Origin: Megasphaera sp.
GTDB lineage: Bacteria > Bacillota > Negativicutes > Veillonellales > Megasphaeraceae
Assembly (NCBI GenBank): GCA_022486585.1
Contig: JAKVKI010000002.1
Span: forward strand, 50,924-114,923
DNA length: 64,000 bases
Reading direction: 5' to 3'
The translations under genes and the position numbers were made by a program. Shown piece by piece: positions 48,404 through 57,128 of the stretch; within the stretch, counting starts at the first letter, position 1; each line of letters starts with the position of its first letter. The notes under the pieces were generated by a model. That model made no database searches. It was not told the origin of the DNA and saw only the letters and a program-made list of their open reading frames with translations.

Positions 48404-48892
48404 ATGACCACAGAAACACTTATTACGCAAGAAGGGTTAGAAAAATTAAAAACCGAACTGGAACAATTAAAATCAGTCGATCGTATTAAAATTTCCCAGC
48501 GTATCAAAGAAGCTATCGCTCTTGGTGACTTAAGCGAAAATGCTGAATATGATTCTGCAAAAGATGAACAGGCTCGTATTGAAGGGCATATTGCTGAATT
48601 GGAAGGTAAGATCCGTACAGCTAAGATCATCAAGGAAGCGGATGATAGCGCAGCCAAGGTCCGTCTCGGTTCCAAAGTTCTCTTAGAAGATGTAGAAACA
48701 GGCGACCGTTTTGATTATACTGTCGTTGGTACGGCTGAAGCGGATCCGTTTAATAATCGGATCTCTAATGAATCTCCTGTAGGCAAAGCTATTTTGGGAC
48801 AGCCTATTAGCAAGACGAATCCAGCGATTGTTACAGTTAAAGCACCGGCAGGGGAATTACAATATCGTATCTTGCCGCCTGATGCAGAATAA
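48404..48892 (+). CDS. greA: Transcription elongation factor GreA
   Basis: 162 residues. Rescues backtracked RNA polymerase by stimulating transcript cleavage. Coiled-coil N-terminus with the acidic tip (GDLSENAEYDSAKDEQ, D/E pair), C-terminal FKBP-like domain (ISNESPVGKAILGQ). Start ATG 48404 behind AAAGGAG; the longer frame begins in the leader hairpin and is rejected. Co-transcribed with lysS. Confidence 0.97.
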   Translation: MTTETLITQEGLEKLKTELEQLKSVDRIKISQRIKEAIALGDLSENAEYDSAKDEQARIEGHIAELEGKIRTAKIIKEADDSAAKVRLGSKVLLEDVETGDRFDYTVVGTAEADPFNNRISNESPVGKAILGQPISKTNPAIVTVKAPAGELQYRILPPDAE

Positions 48893-48913
48893 GATATAGG
48901 AGGAATGACGAGA

Positions 48914-50419
48914 ATGTCGGATACGAAACAAGAAACACCAATAGTAGAAGAAGAAAAATTAAATGACCAAATGAAGGTACGCCGTGAAAAGATGCAAGAA
49001 TTTATCGATGCCGGTGTATATCCGTATGGTCAGAAATATAATTGGGATCATCATGCACAAGAAGTAAAAGAACAAGCAGCCGATCTGGAAAAGAGCGAAG
49101 CTGCTGTCAGTGTGGCCGGACGTCTTATGGCGATTCGTCGTCATGGCAAGACGGCATTTTGCGTTCTTCGTGATTTGAGTGGTGAAATCCAGCTCTATTT
49201 CCGTAAAGATGTTTTAGGCGAAGATTCGTATACCTTGTTCAAGCTCCTCGATATTGGCGATATTGTCGGTGTAGAAGGAACTGTTTTCGTGACCCACACC
49301 GGTGAAACGACTATTCGTGTCGAAAAATGGACACTGTTGTCTAAATCGTTGCGTCCGTTGCCGGAAAAATTCCATGGCCTGACAGATAAAGAAACACGGT
49401 ATCGTCAGCGCTATCTTGATCTTATCGTCAATCCTGAAGTTAAGGATACATTTATCAAACGGTCTCAGATCATTAAGGGTATCCGCCACTACTTGGATGA
49501 ACGCCAGTTCTTGGAAGTAGAAACGCCGATGCTCCATACGATTGCCGGCGGTGCTGCTGCTCGTCCTTTTAAGACTCATCACAACGCCTTAGATATGGAT
49601 ATTTATCTGCGTATCGCTCCGGAACTTCATTTGAAACGTCTTTTGGTCGGTGGTTTGGAACGAGTCTATGAAATGAATCGTTGTTTCCGCAATGAAGGTA
49701 TTGATACGCGTCATAATCCTGAATTTACGACAGTAGAATTATATCAGGCTTATGGTGATCTGGAAGATGTCATCTCTATTACAGAAGATATGGTTGCACA
49801 GCTGTGCCAAAAGCTTTATGGTACGACTAAAATCATGTACATCGATAAAGAAATCGATTTGACACCGCCATGGAATCGTATGACGATGATTGAAGCTGTT
49901 CATAAGTTTAGTGGTGAAGATTTTTCAGCTGTTCATACCGTCGAAGAAGCTCGCGCTATTGCTGATAAACATGATATCGAATATGGCGAATACGATGGCA
50001 TCGGCAAAATCATCAATTCATTCTTTGAAGCCTTTGTTGAAGAAAATCTTATTCAGCCGACGATTATTACAGGACATCCGCTGGAAATATCGCCGCTCAC
50101 TAAACAAGATCGTCAAAATCCGCTGTTGACCTATCGCTTTGAAGGCTTTATTTATGGCCGTGAACTAGCCAATGGTTTTTCTGAATTAAATGACCCCATC
50201 GACCAGCGCAATCGCTTTATTGAACAGATGAAAGAACGCGAACGAGGCGATGATGAAGCGCATCAGATGGATGAAGATTATTGCCGTGCATTGGAATACG
50301 GCTTGCCTCCTACAGGCGGCCTGGGTATCGGCATTGACCGTCTCGTTATGTTCCTGACGAACAGCCCGTCTATTCGTGATGTCTTGCTGTTCCCGCTTAG
50401 TCGTCCGGAACAAAAATAA
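48914..50419 (+). CDS. lysS: Lysyl-tRNA synthetase, class II
   Basis: 501 residues. OB-fold anticodon domain (about 60-170) and class II core: motif 1 near IIKGIRHYLDE, motif 2 RNEGIDTRHNPEFT, motif 3 GLGIGIDRLVMF. Two in-frame ATGs: 48905 lies one base from AGGAGGA, too close, so 48914 (spacing ten) is preferred. Ends in a terminator. Confidence 0.97.
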   Translation: MSDTKQETPIVEEEKLNDQMKVRREKMQEFIDAGVYPYGQKYNWDHHAQEVKEQAADLEKSEAAVSVAGRLMAIRRHGKTAFCVLRDLSGEIQLYFRKDVLGEDSYTLFKLLDIGDIVGVEGTVFVTHTGETTIRVEKWTLLSKSLRPLPEKFHGLTDKETRYRQRYLDLIVNPEVKDTFIKRSQIIKGIRHYLDERQFLEVETPMLHTIAGGAAARPFKTHHNALDMDIYLRIAPELHLKRLLVGGLERVYEMNRCFRNEGIDTRHNPEFTTVELYQAYGDLEDVISITEDMVAQLCQKLYGTTKIMYIDKEIDLTPPWNRMTMIEAVHKFSGEDFSAVHTVEEARAIADKHDIEYGEYDGIGKIINSFFEAFVEENLIQPTIITGHPLEISPLTKQDRQNPLLTYRFEGFIYGRELANGFSELNDPIDQRNRFIEQMKERERGDDEAHQMDEDYCRALEYGLPPTGGLGIGIDRLVMFLTNSPSIRDVLLFPLSRPEQK

Positions 50420-50426
50420 CTATGGG

Positions 50427-50462
50427 ACACCCTTTGAAATGTTTTTCGAAGGGTGTTTTTTA
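50427..50462 (+). terminator. Intrinsic terminator after lysS
   Basis: ACACCCTT / AAGGGTGT stem extended by TGAAA/TTTTC pairing, then T6. Confidence 0.92.
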
Positions 50463-50489
50463 CACATCTTCCCTAAAAGGAGGGATATT

Positions 50490-51845
50490 ATGAACTACAA
50501 GGTGCTAGTAACCTGTTTGGTCATGGGGATTACCTTGACTGGCCCATCGTATGGCGCTGATTTCGGTGATCTGCTAGTATCACCGGATTCCCTGGCGACG
50601 GGACAGGATACAGTTGTAGATAGCAGCAGTCCGACTGATGCCATAAAGGATACGACTCAGCAGGAGCAAGTGATTCCTGATAAAAAGGTGTCAGCTCGTA
50701 AAGATTCAGGCATAACCCAAAATGCCGTCAAGACACAACAGACAGGGCAGACGCCAGCAGAAAATAAGAAGAAAGATACAGCTGCAGACCTTGTGAATCA
50801 GGGAGATAAGAAGCAGGATCCTGCAAAAGAACTGGTCAGTACAATTCAAACAGCATCAGACAGCAAAATAGCTTCACAGCTCAACGCCTTAGATAGTCTT
50901 ACGATTCCTCCATTAGGTCCGGCAGACTTTTTTATTGGTAATGTCCGTAGCGGAGATACCTTGCAAAAGGTGAAACGGATTTTCGGGACACCGTCTAAAT
51001 ATTCTCAAAGCAATCATTATACGGAGACACGCTATACGGATACTGATTTAGATATGCGGTTTATTTTACGCAATGATACGGCGACGATTTTGAAACAAAC
51101 CATAGGGGAACGCAAAGGTGTTCGCGTCGGCGTCGATTCCGTTTTCCTGGCTAAGGGGAAAGATGTCGTCATGAGCCGTTCTATCCGTTTAAAATCCCCT
51201 GCAGAGGTCTTGGTGCGTCAGTTTGGTATTCCTACAGATGTATTGCGTGATGCCGATGCCAATGTGTATTATTTCGTTTATGCCAATCCCAGCGGGTTTG
51301 ATATGCTGGCATTTGCCATTGGCGATAGAAAAATTGAACGGGTGGCGCTTATGCCGCCGCGGCCGCCATACGTGACAGGCGTAGTGGCACCGACTAAAGA
51401 GCAGCGATTGGACAGAGATTTTACGTTGATGGGCTTTGCTATTGAAAAGCCGTTCCAGCCTAATAAGTATAATATGTGGAATAGTTTGGTCAAACGGCAT
51501 GGAAATAATTTTTGGTTGTATGGTGATTATGGAGTCGAAGTAGATCGCCGTAATACTGTCAGAAAAGTATTCTTGCTGACCAATAATGCGTTTACCGGCC
51601 GAGGCGCTACCCTGGGGTATCATGTTTCTACTATTTTAGCGTTATATGGTCACCCTGACAGAGTTGAAATAGGTCCTGATGCAGATAAATCGGTAGATGC
51701 GTATTATTATGACAGTCCTTTTCAAAAAGGGGTATCCCTTGTCTTTGTCCTGAAGCATGATACACATTATGTAGATGATGTCATACTTACGAGTACGCCT
51801 ATTAGTAATTTGCAAGATCCAATGGAACGATATGGCCTGAAATAA
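50490..51845 (+). CDS. Secreted protein with repeated BamE/SmpA-like motifs
   Basis: 451 residues; ATG 50490 behind AAGGAGGG (the longer frame overlaps lysS and its terminator). A Sec signal peptide (1-23, cut near SYG-ADF) is followed by a low-complexity Lys/Gln/Asp/Thr-rich linker (about 25-140), then three recurring units with a VxxxFGxP core: LQKVKRIFGTPSK, PAEVLVRQFGIPTD and HVSTILALYGHPDR, each followed by beta-strand pairs. This resembles small outer-membrane-assembly lipoprotein folds, but no lipobox is present. Function unknown; likely periplasmic or surface in a diderm. Not in an obvious operon. Confidence 0.75.
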   Translation: MNYKVLVTCLVMGITLTGPSYGADFGDLLVSPDSLATGQDTVVDSSSPTDAIKDTTQQEQVIPDKKVSARKDSGITQNAVKTQQTGQTPAENKKKDTAADLVNQGDKKQDPAKELVSTIQTASDSKIASQLNALDSLTIPPLGPADFFIGNVRSGDTLQKVKRIFGTPSKYSQSNHYTETRYTDTDLDMRFILRNDTATILKQTIGERKGVRVGVDSVFLAKGKDVVMSRSIRLKSPAEVLVRQFGIPTDVLRDADANVYYFVYANPSGFDMLAFAIGDRKIERVALMPPRPPYVTGVVAPTKEQRLDRDFTLMGFAIEKPFQPNKYNMWNSLVKRHGNNFWLYGDYGVEVDRRNTVRKVFLLTNNAFTGRGATLGYHVSTILALYGHPDRVEIGPDADKSVDAYYYDSPFQKGVSLVFVLKHDTHYVDDVILTSTPISNLQDPMERYGLK

Positions 51846-51932
51846 AACAGGCAGTACAACGGCGTACGCAGGTGATTTTAGTAAAAAGCATGATGTAATA
51901 TGTCCATGTTAAAAATAATATAGTAAAAATGC

Positions 51933-51962
51933 TTTACTTATATGGTATAATTCCAGTATAAT
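51933..51962 (+). promoter_or_regulatory. Promoter region of the BrxF-like gene
   Basis: TTTACT, 18-bp spacer, TATAAT at 51957-51962; a second option is the extended -10 TATGGTATAAT at 51941-51951. Confidence 0.6.
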
Positions 51963-51998
51963 AAGTATAAATAATATTAGCAGATGAAGGTGATTTTC

Positions 51999-52463
51999 AT
52001 GGTTACAGATGCAGATGTTTTAAAAAGGTGGAAGTACATTGCACAAGAAGATGAAAAATTGCTCATTATTATCGGCGGCCCCGGCTCCGGTAAGAGCAAG
52101 CTCATTCGTGAATTAACTTACCAGGATGGTTGGAAAATTTGCGAAGCGAAGGAATTGTTCGATGATGAATTCTTGGAAATTCCTCGGGCTGATCGTCCGG
52201 AAAAAGCAATTTCTTTGATTTCAACTGCTATCCACCGTCTCAATGCCCGTGTTGTCATGATTGACAATGTGGAATTCTTATTTGCGCCTATTTTGAACTT
52301 GAATCCCGTACAAATGCTGAAGGATTTAAGTCGTGAATGCCCTATTATTGTTAGTTGGCGCGGTAGTTTGGAAGGCAATACGTTATACTTCGAACACAAT
52401 GGTGATCCGAAGTATGCCAAGTTCACGGTTGATAATCCCAACCACGTAGTCAGTCTTGACTAA
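51999..52463 (+). CDS. BrxF-like P-loop NTPase, stand-alone
   Basis: 154 residues; ATG 51999 six bases after GAAGGTGA. Walker A GGPGSGKS (G26-S33), Walker B VVMIDN with D89, and a sensor-like SWRGSLEG near residue 125. Size and layout match BrxF, the small ATPase of type 3 BREX phage defence. None of the other BREX genes (pglZ, brxC, methylase, brxL/brxHII) occur here: neighbours are a secreted protein and uppP, and the gene has its own promoter and terminator. So it is either a domesticated relative or a different small ATPase. Assignment by motif and memory only. Confidence 0.65.
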   Translation: MVTDADVLKRWKYIAQEDEKLLIIIGGPGSGKSKLIRELTYQDGWKICEAKELFDDEFLEIPRADRPEKAISLISTAIHRLNARVVMIDNVEFLFAPILNLNPVQMLKDLSRECPIIVSWRGSLEGNTLYFEHNGDPKYAKFTVDNPNHVVSLD

Positions 52464-52484
52464 TTAACATCCGCTCGTGTATGG

Positions 52485-52520
52485 ACAGCTATGAAGATTT
52501 TTTCATAGCTGTTTTTTCTT
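52485..52520 (+). terminator. Intrinsic terminator after the BrxF-like gene
   Basis: Perfect 11-bp stem ACAGCTATGAA / TTCATAGCTGT, then TTTTTCTTG. Confidence 0.95.
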
Positions 52521-52614
52521 GTTTTTGATTTCTTTATGATTTATTTAAATTTAGGGTCTATACTATTAGTGCTATATTTTTTTGGCCGGAGAATGCTTTT
52601 TTTCTGGCACATTG

Positions 52615-52625
52615 TATGGTATAAT
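52615..52625 (+). promoter_or_regulatory. Extended -10 promoter of uppP
   Basis: TATGGTATAAT (TGn-TATAAT) about 42 bp before the uppP start; no good -35. Confidence 0.6.
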
Positions 52626-52666
52626 GCGTATGTTATGCATATTGTTTTGAAAAGGAGTATAGATTC

Positions 52667-53497
52667 ATGAATGACTATATAATTGCTGTAATATTAGGTG
52701 TTGTCGAAGGCCTGACAGAATATATTCCTGTTTCCTCGACAGGGCACATGATCCTTGTAGGGGATATGCTTGGCTTTACAGGACCCAGAGCGGGTGTATT
52801 TGAAGTATTTATACAGCTCGGTGCTATTTTATCGGTTCTTATTATTTATAAAGAAAAATTCATTCGCATGGTTAAGCAATATCGTTGCTGGAATCTGTTA
52901 CGCCGGGAAAACTGGTATCGTAAAGATACAGGGTTGACGCTGGCCCATGTAGCGGCAGGTATTGTGCCGGTCATGGGAATTGGCTATTTTGCCCATCATG
53001 CCATTAAAACGTATCTCTTCTCATCGGGAACGGTCATTATCGGCCTTATCATTGGCGGCTTATTTATGCTGGCAGCAGAAAAGGCGCACATGCGTGTCGT
53101 TTGTAATGATGTAGAAAAAATGACGATCATGCAGGCGTTTCTTGTCGGTGCATTTCAGGTTTTTGCGTTGTGGCCGGGTTTTTCCCGTTCTGGTTCGACA
53201 ATAGCCGGCGGCCTGTTCTTAGGTGTTAGCCGTAAAGCGGCAGCAGATTTTTCTTTTATTATTGCTGTGCCGGTCATGTTTGTCGCTTGCATTTATGACT
53301 TGTTGAAGAGTTTGGCAGATTTGAGCAGTAACGACTTGGCCATGATCGCTTTGGGCTTTGTCATTGCTTTTGTTGTAGCCTATATTTCCGTATTATGGTT
53401 CTTGAAATTCCTCAACAAATCGACGCTGGCATCGTTTGCATATTATCGCTTTGTCATCGCAATGATATCCTTTGCTTACTTCTTTATTTTGAAATAA
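52667..53497 (+). CDS. uppP: Undecaprenyl-diphosphatase
   Basis: 276 residues, about eight membrane helices. Recycles undecaprenyl diphosphate for wall synthesis; gives bacitracin tolerance. Motifs: VEGLTEYIPVSSTGH (Glu-rich motif 1, about 14-28) and PGFSRSGSTIAGGLFLG (motif 2, about 171-187). ATG behind AAAGGAG. Single gene, own promoter; shares a terminator with the convergent gene. Confidence 0.97.
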   Translation: MNDYIIAVILGVVEGLTEYIPVSSTGHMILVGDMLGFTGPRAGVFEVFIQLGAILSVLIIYKEKFIRMVKQYRCWNLLRRENWYRKDTGLTLAHVAAGIVPVMGIGYFAHHAIKTYLFSSGTVIIGLIIGGLFMLAAEKAHMRVVCNDVEKMTIMQAFLVGAFQVFALWPGFSRSGSTIAGGLFLGVSRKAAADFSFIIAVPVMFVACIYDLLKSLADLSSNDLAMIALGFVIAFVVAYISVLWFLKFLNKSTLASFAYYRFVIAMISFAYFFILK

Positions 53498-53520
53498 AAA
53501 AGCGGTTGCCTGTTGTTCAT

Positions 53521-53564
53521 AAAAGCGGTTGTTAGGTCCGATAGAGGATAACAACCGCTTTTAC
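53521..53564. terminator. Bidirectional terminator after uppP
   Basis: Perfect 14-bp stem AAAAGCGGTTGTTA / TAACAACCGCTTTT. An extra copy of the left arm, AAAAGCGGTTG, lies at 53498-53508. Confidence 0.85.
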
Positions 53565-53592
53565 TTATAACAGACAGCCGTTTTATGTACTA

Positions 53593-54057
53593 TTATTTGC
53601 AGCCAGCTATTTTTGCAAAATCTCTGCTTATTTCTTCCATAAAAGGGACAGGGCTTACGTCTTTTGGGAAATCATGAGCCAAGCCGTGAATAATATTAGG
53701 GAATAACAGGTTGATGCCTTGAAGGTAAATCGAATAGTAGTACTGCAAATCTTCGCAGCTATTCATGAGGTGCGGGGCCATTTCATCATTGACATGAAAG
53801 GCCAATTCATAAAAATCAAGGATTTCTTGGTGTATGCGGTTTAGATCAAGGGTATCTTTATTATAATCTTCTAATAAATTCGAGCCCATTTCAGCCAGCT
53901 GGTTTGGCAGCTCAGCTGTTTTGGGGGGGATTTCCACTTTCTCATCCTCCATGAGATGAAGCAGCGTATGAAGTGAACTGACTAAGGATTCACAGAAGAA
54001 ATTAAAAGTAAAAAGCCCTTCTAACCCTGTAAGACCTGTGCATGTAGACGTTTCCAT
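53593..54057 (-). CDS. Unknown mostly helical protein
   Basis: 154 residues; ATG behind AAGGAGAG. No membrane helix or signal peptide; long amphipathic helices (NLLEDYNKDTLDLNRIHQEI, EDLQYYYSIYLQGINLLFP) suggest a helical bundle, perhaps of the size of a four-helix protein. I do not recognise a family. Single minus-strand gene with an extended -10 promoter, between uppP and DUF805. A real gene by ribosome site, promoter and terminator. Confidence 0.7.
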   Translation of the reverse strand: METSTCTGLTGLEGLFTFNFFCESLVSSLHTLLHLMEDEKVEIPPKTAELPNQLAEMGSNLLEDYNKDTLDLNRIHQEILDFYELAFHVNDEMAPHLMNSCEDLQYYYSIYLQGINLLFPNIIHGLAHDFPKDVSPVPFMEEISRDFAKIAGCK

Positions 54058-54094
54058 TAGTTACTCTCCTTTGTTTGGACTGTAGTATCTTTGT

Positions 54095-54105
54095 ATTATA
54101 CCATA
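54095..54105 (-). promoter_or_regulatory. Extended -10 promoter of the helical-protein gene
   Basis: Minus-strand TATGGTATAAT about 38 bp before the start codon. Confidence 0.6.
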
Positions 54106-54122
54106 AATTTGTAGAAAATAAT

Positions 54123-54151
54123 TTGAGTCACAGCCCATAATATGGTAACAT
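54123..54151 (+). promoter_or_regulatory. Putative promoter of DUF805-feoAB
   Basis: TTGAGT, 17-bp spacer, TAACAT. Confidence 0.5.
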
Positions 54152-54189
54152 GAGAAATAGTATTAGATATTCTTTTCAGGAGGTATTAT

Positions 54190-54741
54190 ATGGCGCAACA
54201 TAAAAAAATAAAACTGCAAAAACGGTCCCGTAGTTCGGCCCGTATTCATAAAGGCTTGGCAATGCCTGCTGGTCCCGGTGGCGACAGTACTATCAGCTTT
54301 CGTGATTATGCAGATTTGAAAGCGAAATATTTTACATTTCATGGGCGCATACACCGGCGGCCGTTCATGCTGCGGATGCTGCTCCTCATTTTTGTTCAAA
54401 TAATTTTTTCAATGATCCTTTATAGCCGGTTTGTTGAAGCAATATTGATCGATAAAATGGATTATGCTGTTATTTTTGCCATTATTTTTGCTGTTTTACT
54501 TGTTCCTGTGATTTGGTCTATGTGTTCATTGGGAACGAGACGCTGCCATGATATCAATAAATCAGGCGCGCTTTTTGCGATTCCCTTTATCTGCTACCTG
54601 CTTAGTTATGTTGCACCGGCCATGGGCTGGAACATTGGGGCGACGGCATTCCAATCGGTTACAGCAGTATCCTTTTTAGGATTGTTTACGGTAAAAGGAA
54701 CATCAGGTGATAATGCGTATGGACCGGAACGGATACGTTAG
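54190..54741 (+). CDS. DUF805 membrane protein
   Basis: 183 residues; basic N-terminal tail (about 1-40) then four membrane helices. The family signature FTFHGRIHRRPF precedes the first helix, and RRCHDINKSG, typical of DUF805, follows the second pair. Function unknown in general. ATG behind CAGGAGG. Its stop is nine bases before feoA, so it probably shares the ferrous-iron transcript. Confidence 0.88.
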   Translation: MAQHKKIKLQKRSRSSARIHKGLAMPAGPGGDSTISFRDYADLKAKYFTFHGRIHRRPFMLRMLLLIFVQIIFSMILYSRFVEAILIDKMDYAVIFAIIFAVLLVPVIWSMCSLGTRRCHDINKSGALFAIPFICYLLSYVAPAMGWNIGATAFQSVTAVSFLGLFTVKGTSGDNAYGPERIR

Positions 54742-54749
54742 GAGCGGTA

Positions 54750-54980
54750 ATGATGACATTAGATACAGGCGTCGCAGGTAATACATACATTATAGAAGAG
54801 GTTCATTTACCAGAAAAGACAGCAAAGCGATTGCAGGCCCTGGGAATGACGCAGGGAACGCCGGTTGCTGTTTTGAATAACAAGAACAGAGGTACCCTGA
54901 TTATTAAGATTCGCTGTACCAGATTGGCTATTGGTAAAGGTATTTCGTCTAACATTGAAGTAAGGAGCCCGGAAGAATGA
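54750..54980 (+). CDS. feoA: Ferrous iron transport protein A
   Basis: 76 residues. SH3-like cytosolic partner of FeoB: VHLPEKTAKRLQALGMTQGTPV, then NRGTLIIKI and a RLAIGKGISSNIEV end. ATG 54750 (or 54753) behind GGAG. The feoB ATG overlaps its stop by four bases. Confidence 0.93.
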   Translation: MMTLDTGVAGNTYIIEEVHLPEKTAKRLQALGMTQGTPVAVLNNKNRGTLIIKIRCTRLAIGKGISSNIEVRSPEE

Positions 54981-57088
54981 GAATAGGAAGTCACTGCCAA
55001 TCTACAAGGAAGCAGCCTGTCGCAACAGCGGGCTTACAGGATAAGACAACAGATGAAATGACCGTCGCCTTTATAGGCAATCCTAATTGTGGTAAAACGA
55101 CGTTATTCAATGCCTACACAGGGGCTAATCTGAAAGTAGCGAACTGGCCTGGTGTTACTGTAGAAAAAGTAGAGGGAGCTATTGAGTCCCATGGTGTTCA
55201 TCTTCATCTCGTTGATTTGCCAGGAACATACAGCCTGACTAGTTATACCATGGAAGAACAAGTATCTCGTAACTTTATCCTCAGTGATGAAGTCGATGTC
55301 ATTGTCGATGTTGTCGATGCTTCGGCGTTAGAACGTAATCTCTATTTGACGCTGCAGCTTTTGGAATTAGGAAAGCCAGTGGTCATCGCTCTCAATATGA
55401 TGGACATTATTGAAAAGAGAGGCATGGAAATCGATTTGCATCGTTTGCCAGAAATGCTGGGCGTACCTGTTATTCCCGTATCGGCGTTGAAACGGCGTGG
55501 ATTGAGTGTCTTGCTCCATGCAGCTATTCATCATAAGGATCACGTTCATCCGGATCGCCTTATTCATAACCATTCCGGTAAGACCCATCATCGCCATAAC
55601 CATCACAGTGAATTTGCAATGGTATACAGTGATGAATTAGAAGATAAGATCGATGCTGTACGGGACATGCTTCATAGCCGGTATCCTGATGTATACAACC
55701 ACCGCTGGCATGCCCTGAAATTGTTGGAAAAAGATACGGAAATCACAAAAAAATTCCCTGTTGACGATGTGAAACATGTTATCGATAGAAGTTATGAAAC
55801 AGATATTATCAATCAAAAGTATGCATTCATTGAAGAAATCATTCATGAATGTGTTGTCAACCAGGCAGAGAAAGCCGCATCAACAGATTATGTGGACCAA
55901 ATACTGACGAATCGATGGCTGAGTATTCCTGTGTTTTTAGCAATCATGGGTTTGGTATTTTTCCTGACCTTCTTTGTTGGAAATATATTGCAAGTATATT
56001 TTGAAGGAGCCATCAATTTTGTATCAGATGGTGCGACAGCAGGATTGACTGCAATCGGTGCTGATGATATGGTGATTTCGCTGGTCTGCGACGGCATTAT
56101 TGCTGGCGTCGGCAGTATTTTGACGTTCTTGCCGAATATCTGTATTTTGTTTTTCTCGTTAGCTTTGTTAGAAGACAGCGGTTATATGTCGCGGGTAGCC
56201 TTTATCATGAATGATATCATGAATCGCCTGGGCTTGTCTGGACGGGCCTTCATCCCGATGATACTGGGCTTTGGCTGCAGTGTGCCAGCGATTATGGCTT
56301 CGCGGGCCTTGGAAAATAAAACAGATCGCTATCGGACTATGCTGGTAACGCCATTTATGTCCTGTAGTGCCAGACTGCCTATTTATATTCTTTTCTCTGG
56401 CATGTTTTTTCCAGCGAATGCGATGATCGTAGCCTATTCTATGTACCTTATTGGTATCATCGTCGCCTTAGCGGCGTTGCTTACGATGAATCTCATTAAG
56501 AAACAGGCAACAGAAAATGCATTGCTCATTGAATTACCTGAATATAAACGGCCCAGTGGTCGTACTGTGTTTATTTATGTCTGGGAAAAAGTAAAAGACT
56601 ATTTAGGCCGTGCTGGTACGATTATTTTTGCGGCGTCTATTATTATGTGGTTTATTTTGAATTTCGGCCCTGATGGATATGGCGCGATGACGAATAGTTT
56701 TGGTGCTCTTATCGGGAAGGGGATAGTACCTTTCTTTGCACCTATCGGATTAGGATATTGGCAGATTTCACTGGCACTTATTGCCGGTATTTCGGCAAAG
56801 GAAGTCGTCGTATCGAGTTTTGCCGTTTTGTTTGATGGTGTCAATATCAATTCACCAGTAGCTTTGGCGGCCTTAGCCGGCACGATGGGACAGGCTGGAT
56901 TTACACCGCTTAATGCGTATTGTATGATGCTTTTCTCGTTACTTTATATTCCTTGTGCCGCGACGATCGCTACGATACATGCAGAATCACATAGCTGGAA
57001 ATGGACCGTATTTTCCGTCGTATTCCAAATCGCTGTGGCATGGATTCTTACGTTCATTGTATACCAAATTGGCAGTTTACTGTTTTAG
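54977..57088 (+). CDS. feoB: Ferrous iron transporter FeoB with a His-rich insertion
   Basis: 703 residues. N-terminal G domain: G1 GNPNCGKTT (about 35-43), G3 DLPGTYS, G4 NMMD, then a His-rich loop at 185-210 (11 His in 26 residues), a GDI-like helical region, and about nine membrane helices with two Gate motifs (GFGCSVPAIMASR, PFMSCSARLPIY). Imports Fe2+. Residues 1-28 extend upstream of the G domain and may be a low-value start; ATG 54977 is kept for its overlap with feoA. No FeoC follows. Confidence 0.96.
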   Translation: MRIGSHCQSTRKQPVATAGLQDKTTDEMTVAFIGNPNCGKTTLFNAYTGANLKVANWPGVTVEKVEGAIESHGVHLHLVDLPGTYSLTSYTMEEQVSRNFILSDEVDVIVDVVDASALERNLYLTLQLLELGKPVVIALNMMDIIEKRGMEIDLHRLPEMLGVPVIPVSALKRRGLSVLLHAAIHHKDHVHPDRLIHNHSGKTHHRHNHHSEFAMVYSDELEDKIDAVRDMLHSRYPDVYNHRWHALKLLEKDTEITKKFPVDDVKHVIDRSYETDIINQKYAFIEEIIHECVVNQAEKAASTDYVDQILTNRWLSIPVFLAIMGLVFFLTFFVGNILQVYFEGAINFVSDGATAGLTAIGADDMVISLVCDGIIAGVGSILTFLPNICILFFSLALLEDSGYMSRVAFIMNDIMNRLGLSGRAFIPMILGFGCSVPAIMASRALENKTDRYRTMLVTPFMSCSARLPIYILFSGMFFPANAMIVAYSMYLIGIIVALAALLTMNLIKKQATENALLIELPEYKRPSGRTVFIYVWEKVKDYLGRAGTIIFAASIIMWFILNFGPDGYGAMTNSFGALIGKGIVPFFAPIGLGYWQISLALIAGISAKEVVVSSFAVLFDGVNINSPVALAALAGTMGQAGFTPLNAYCMMLFSLLYIPCAATIATIHAESHSWKWTVFSVVFQIAVAWILTFIVYQIGSLLF

Positions 57089-57128
57089 CCATCATATTTC
57101 AATATATTACTTAATAAGGAGATAGGCC

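Noticed and set aside
50376..50489. 38-residue extension of the secreted repeat protein
   Set aside because: It overlaps the end of lysS and its terminator and would hide the signal peptide.
51999..53497. A BREX or other phage-defence island around the BrxF-like gene
   Set aside because: No methylase, phosphatase, protease or helicase partner is present; neighbours are housekeeping.
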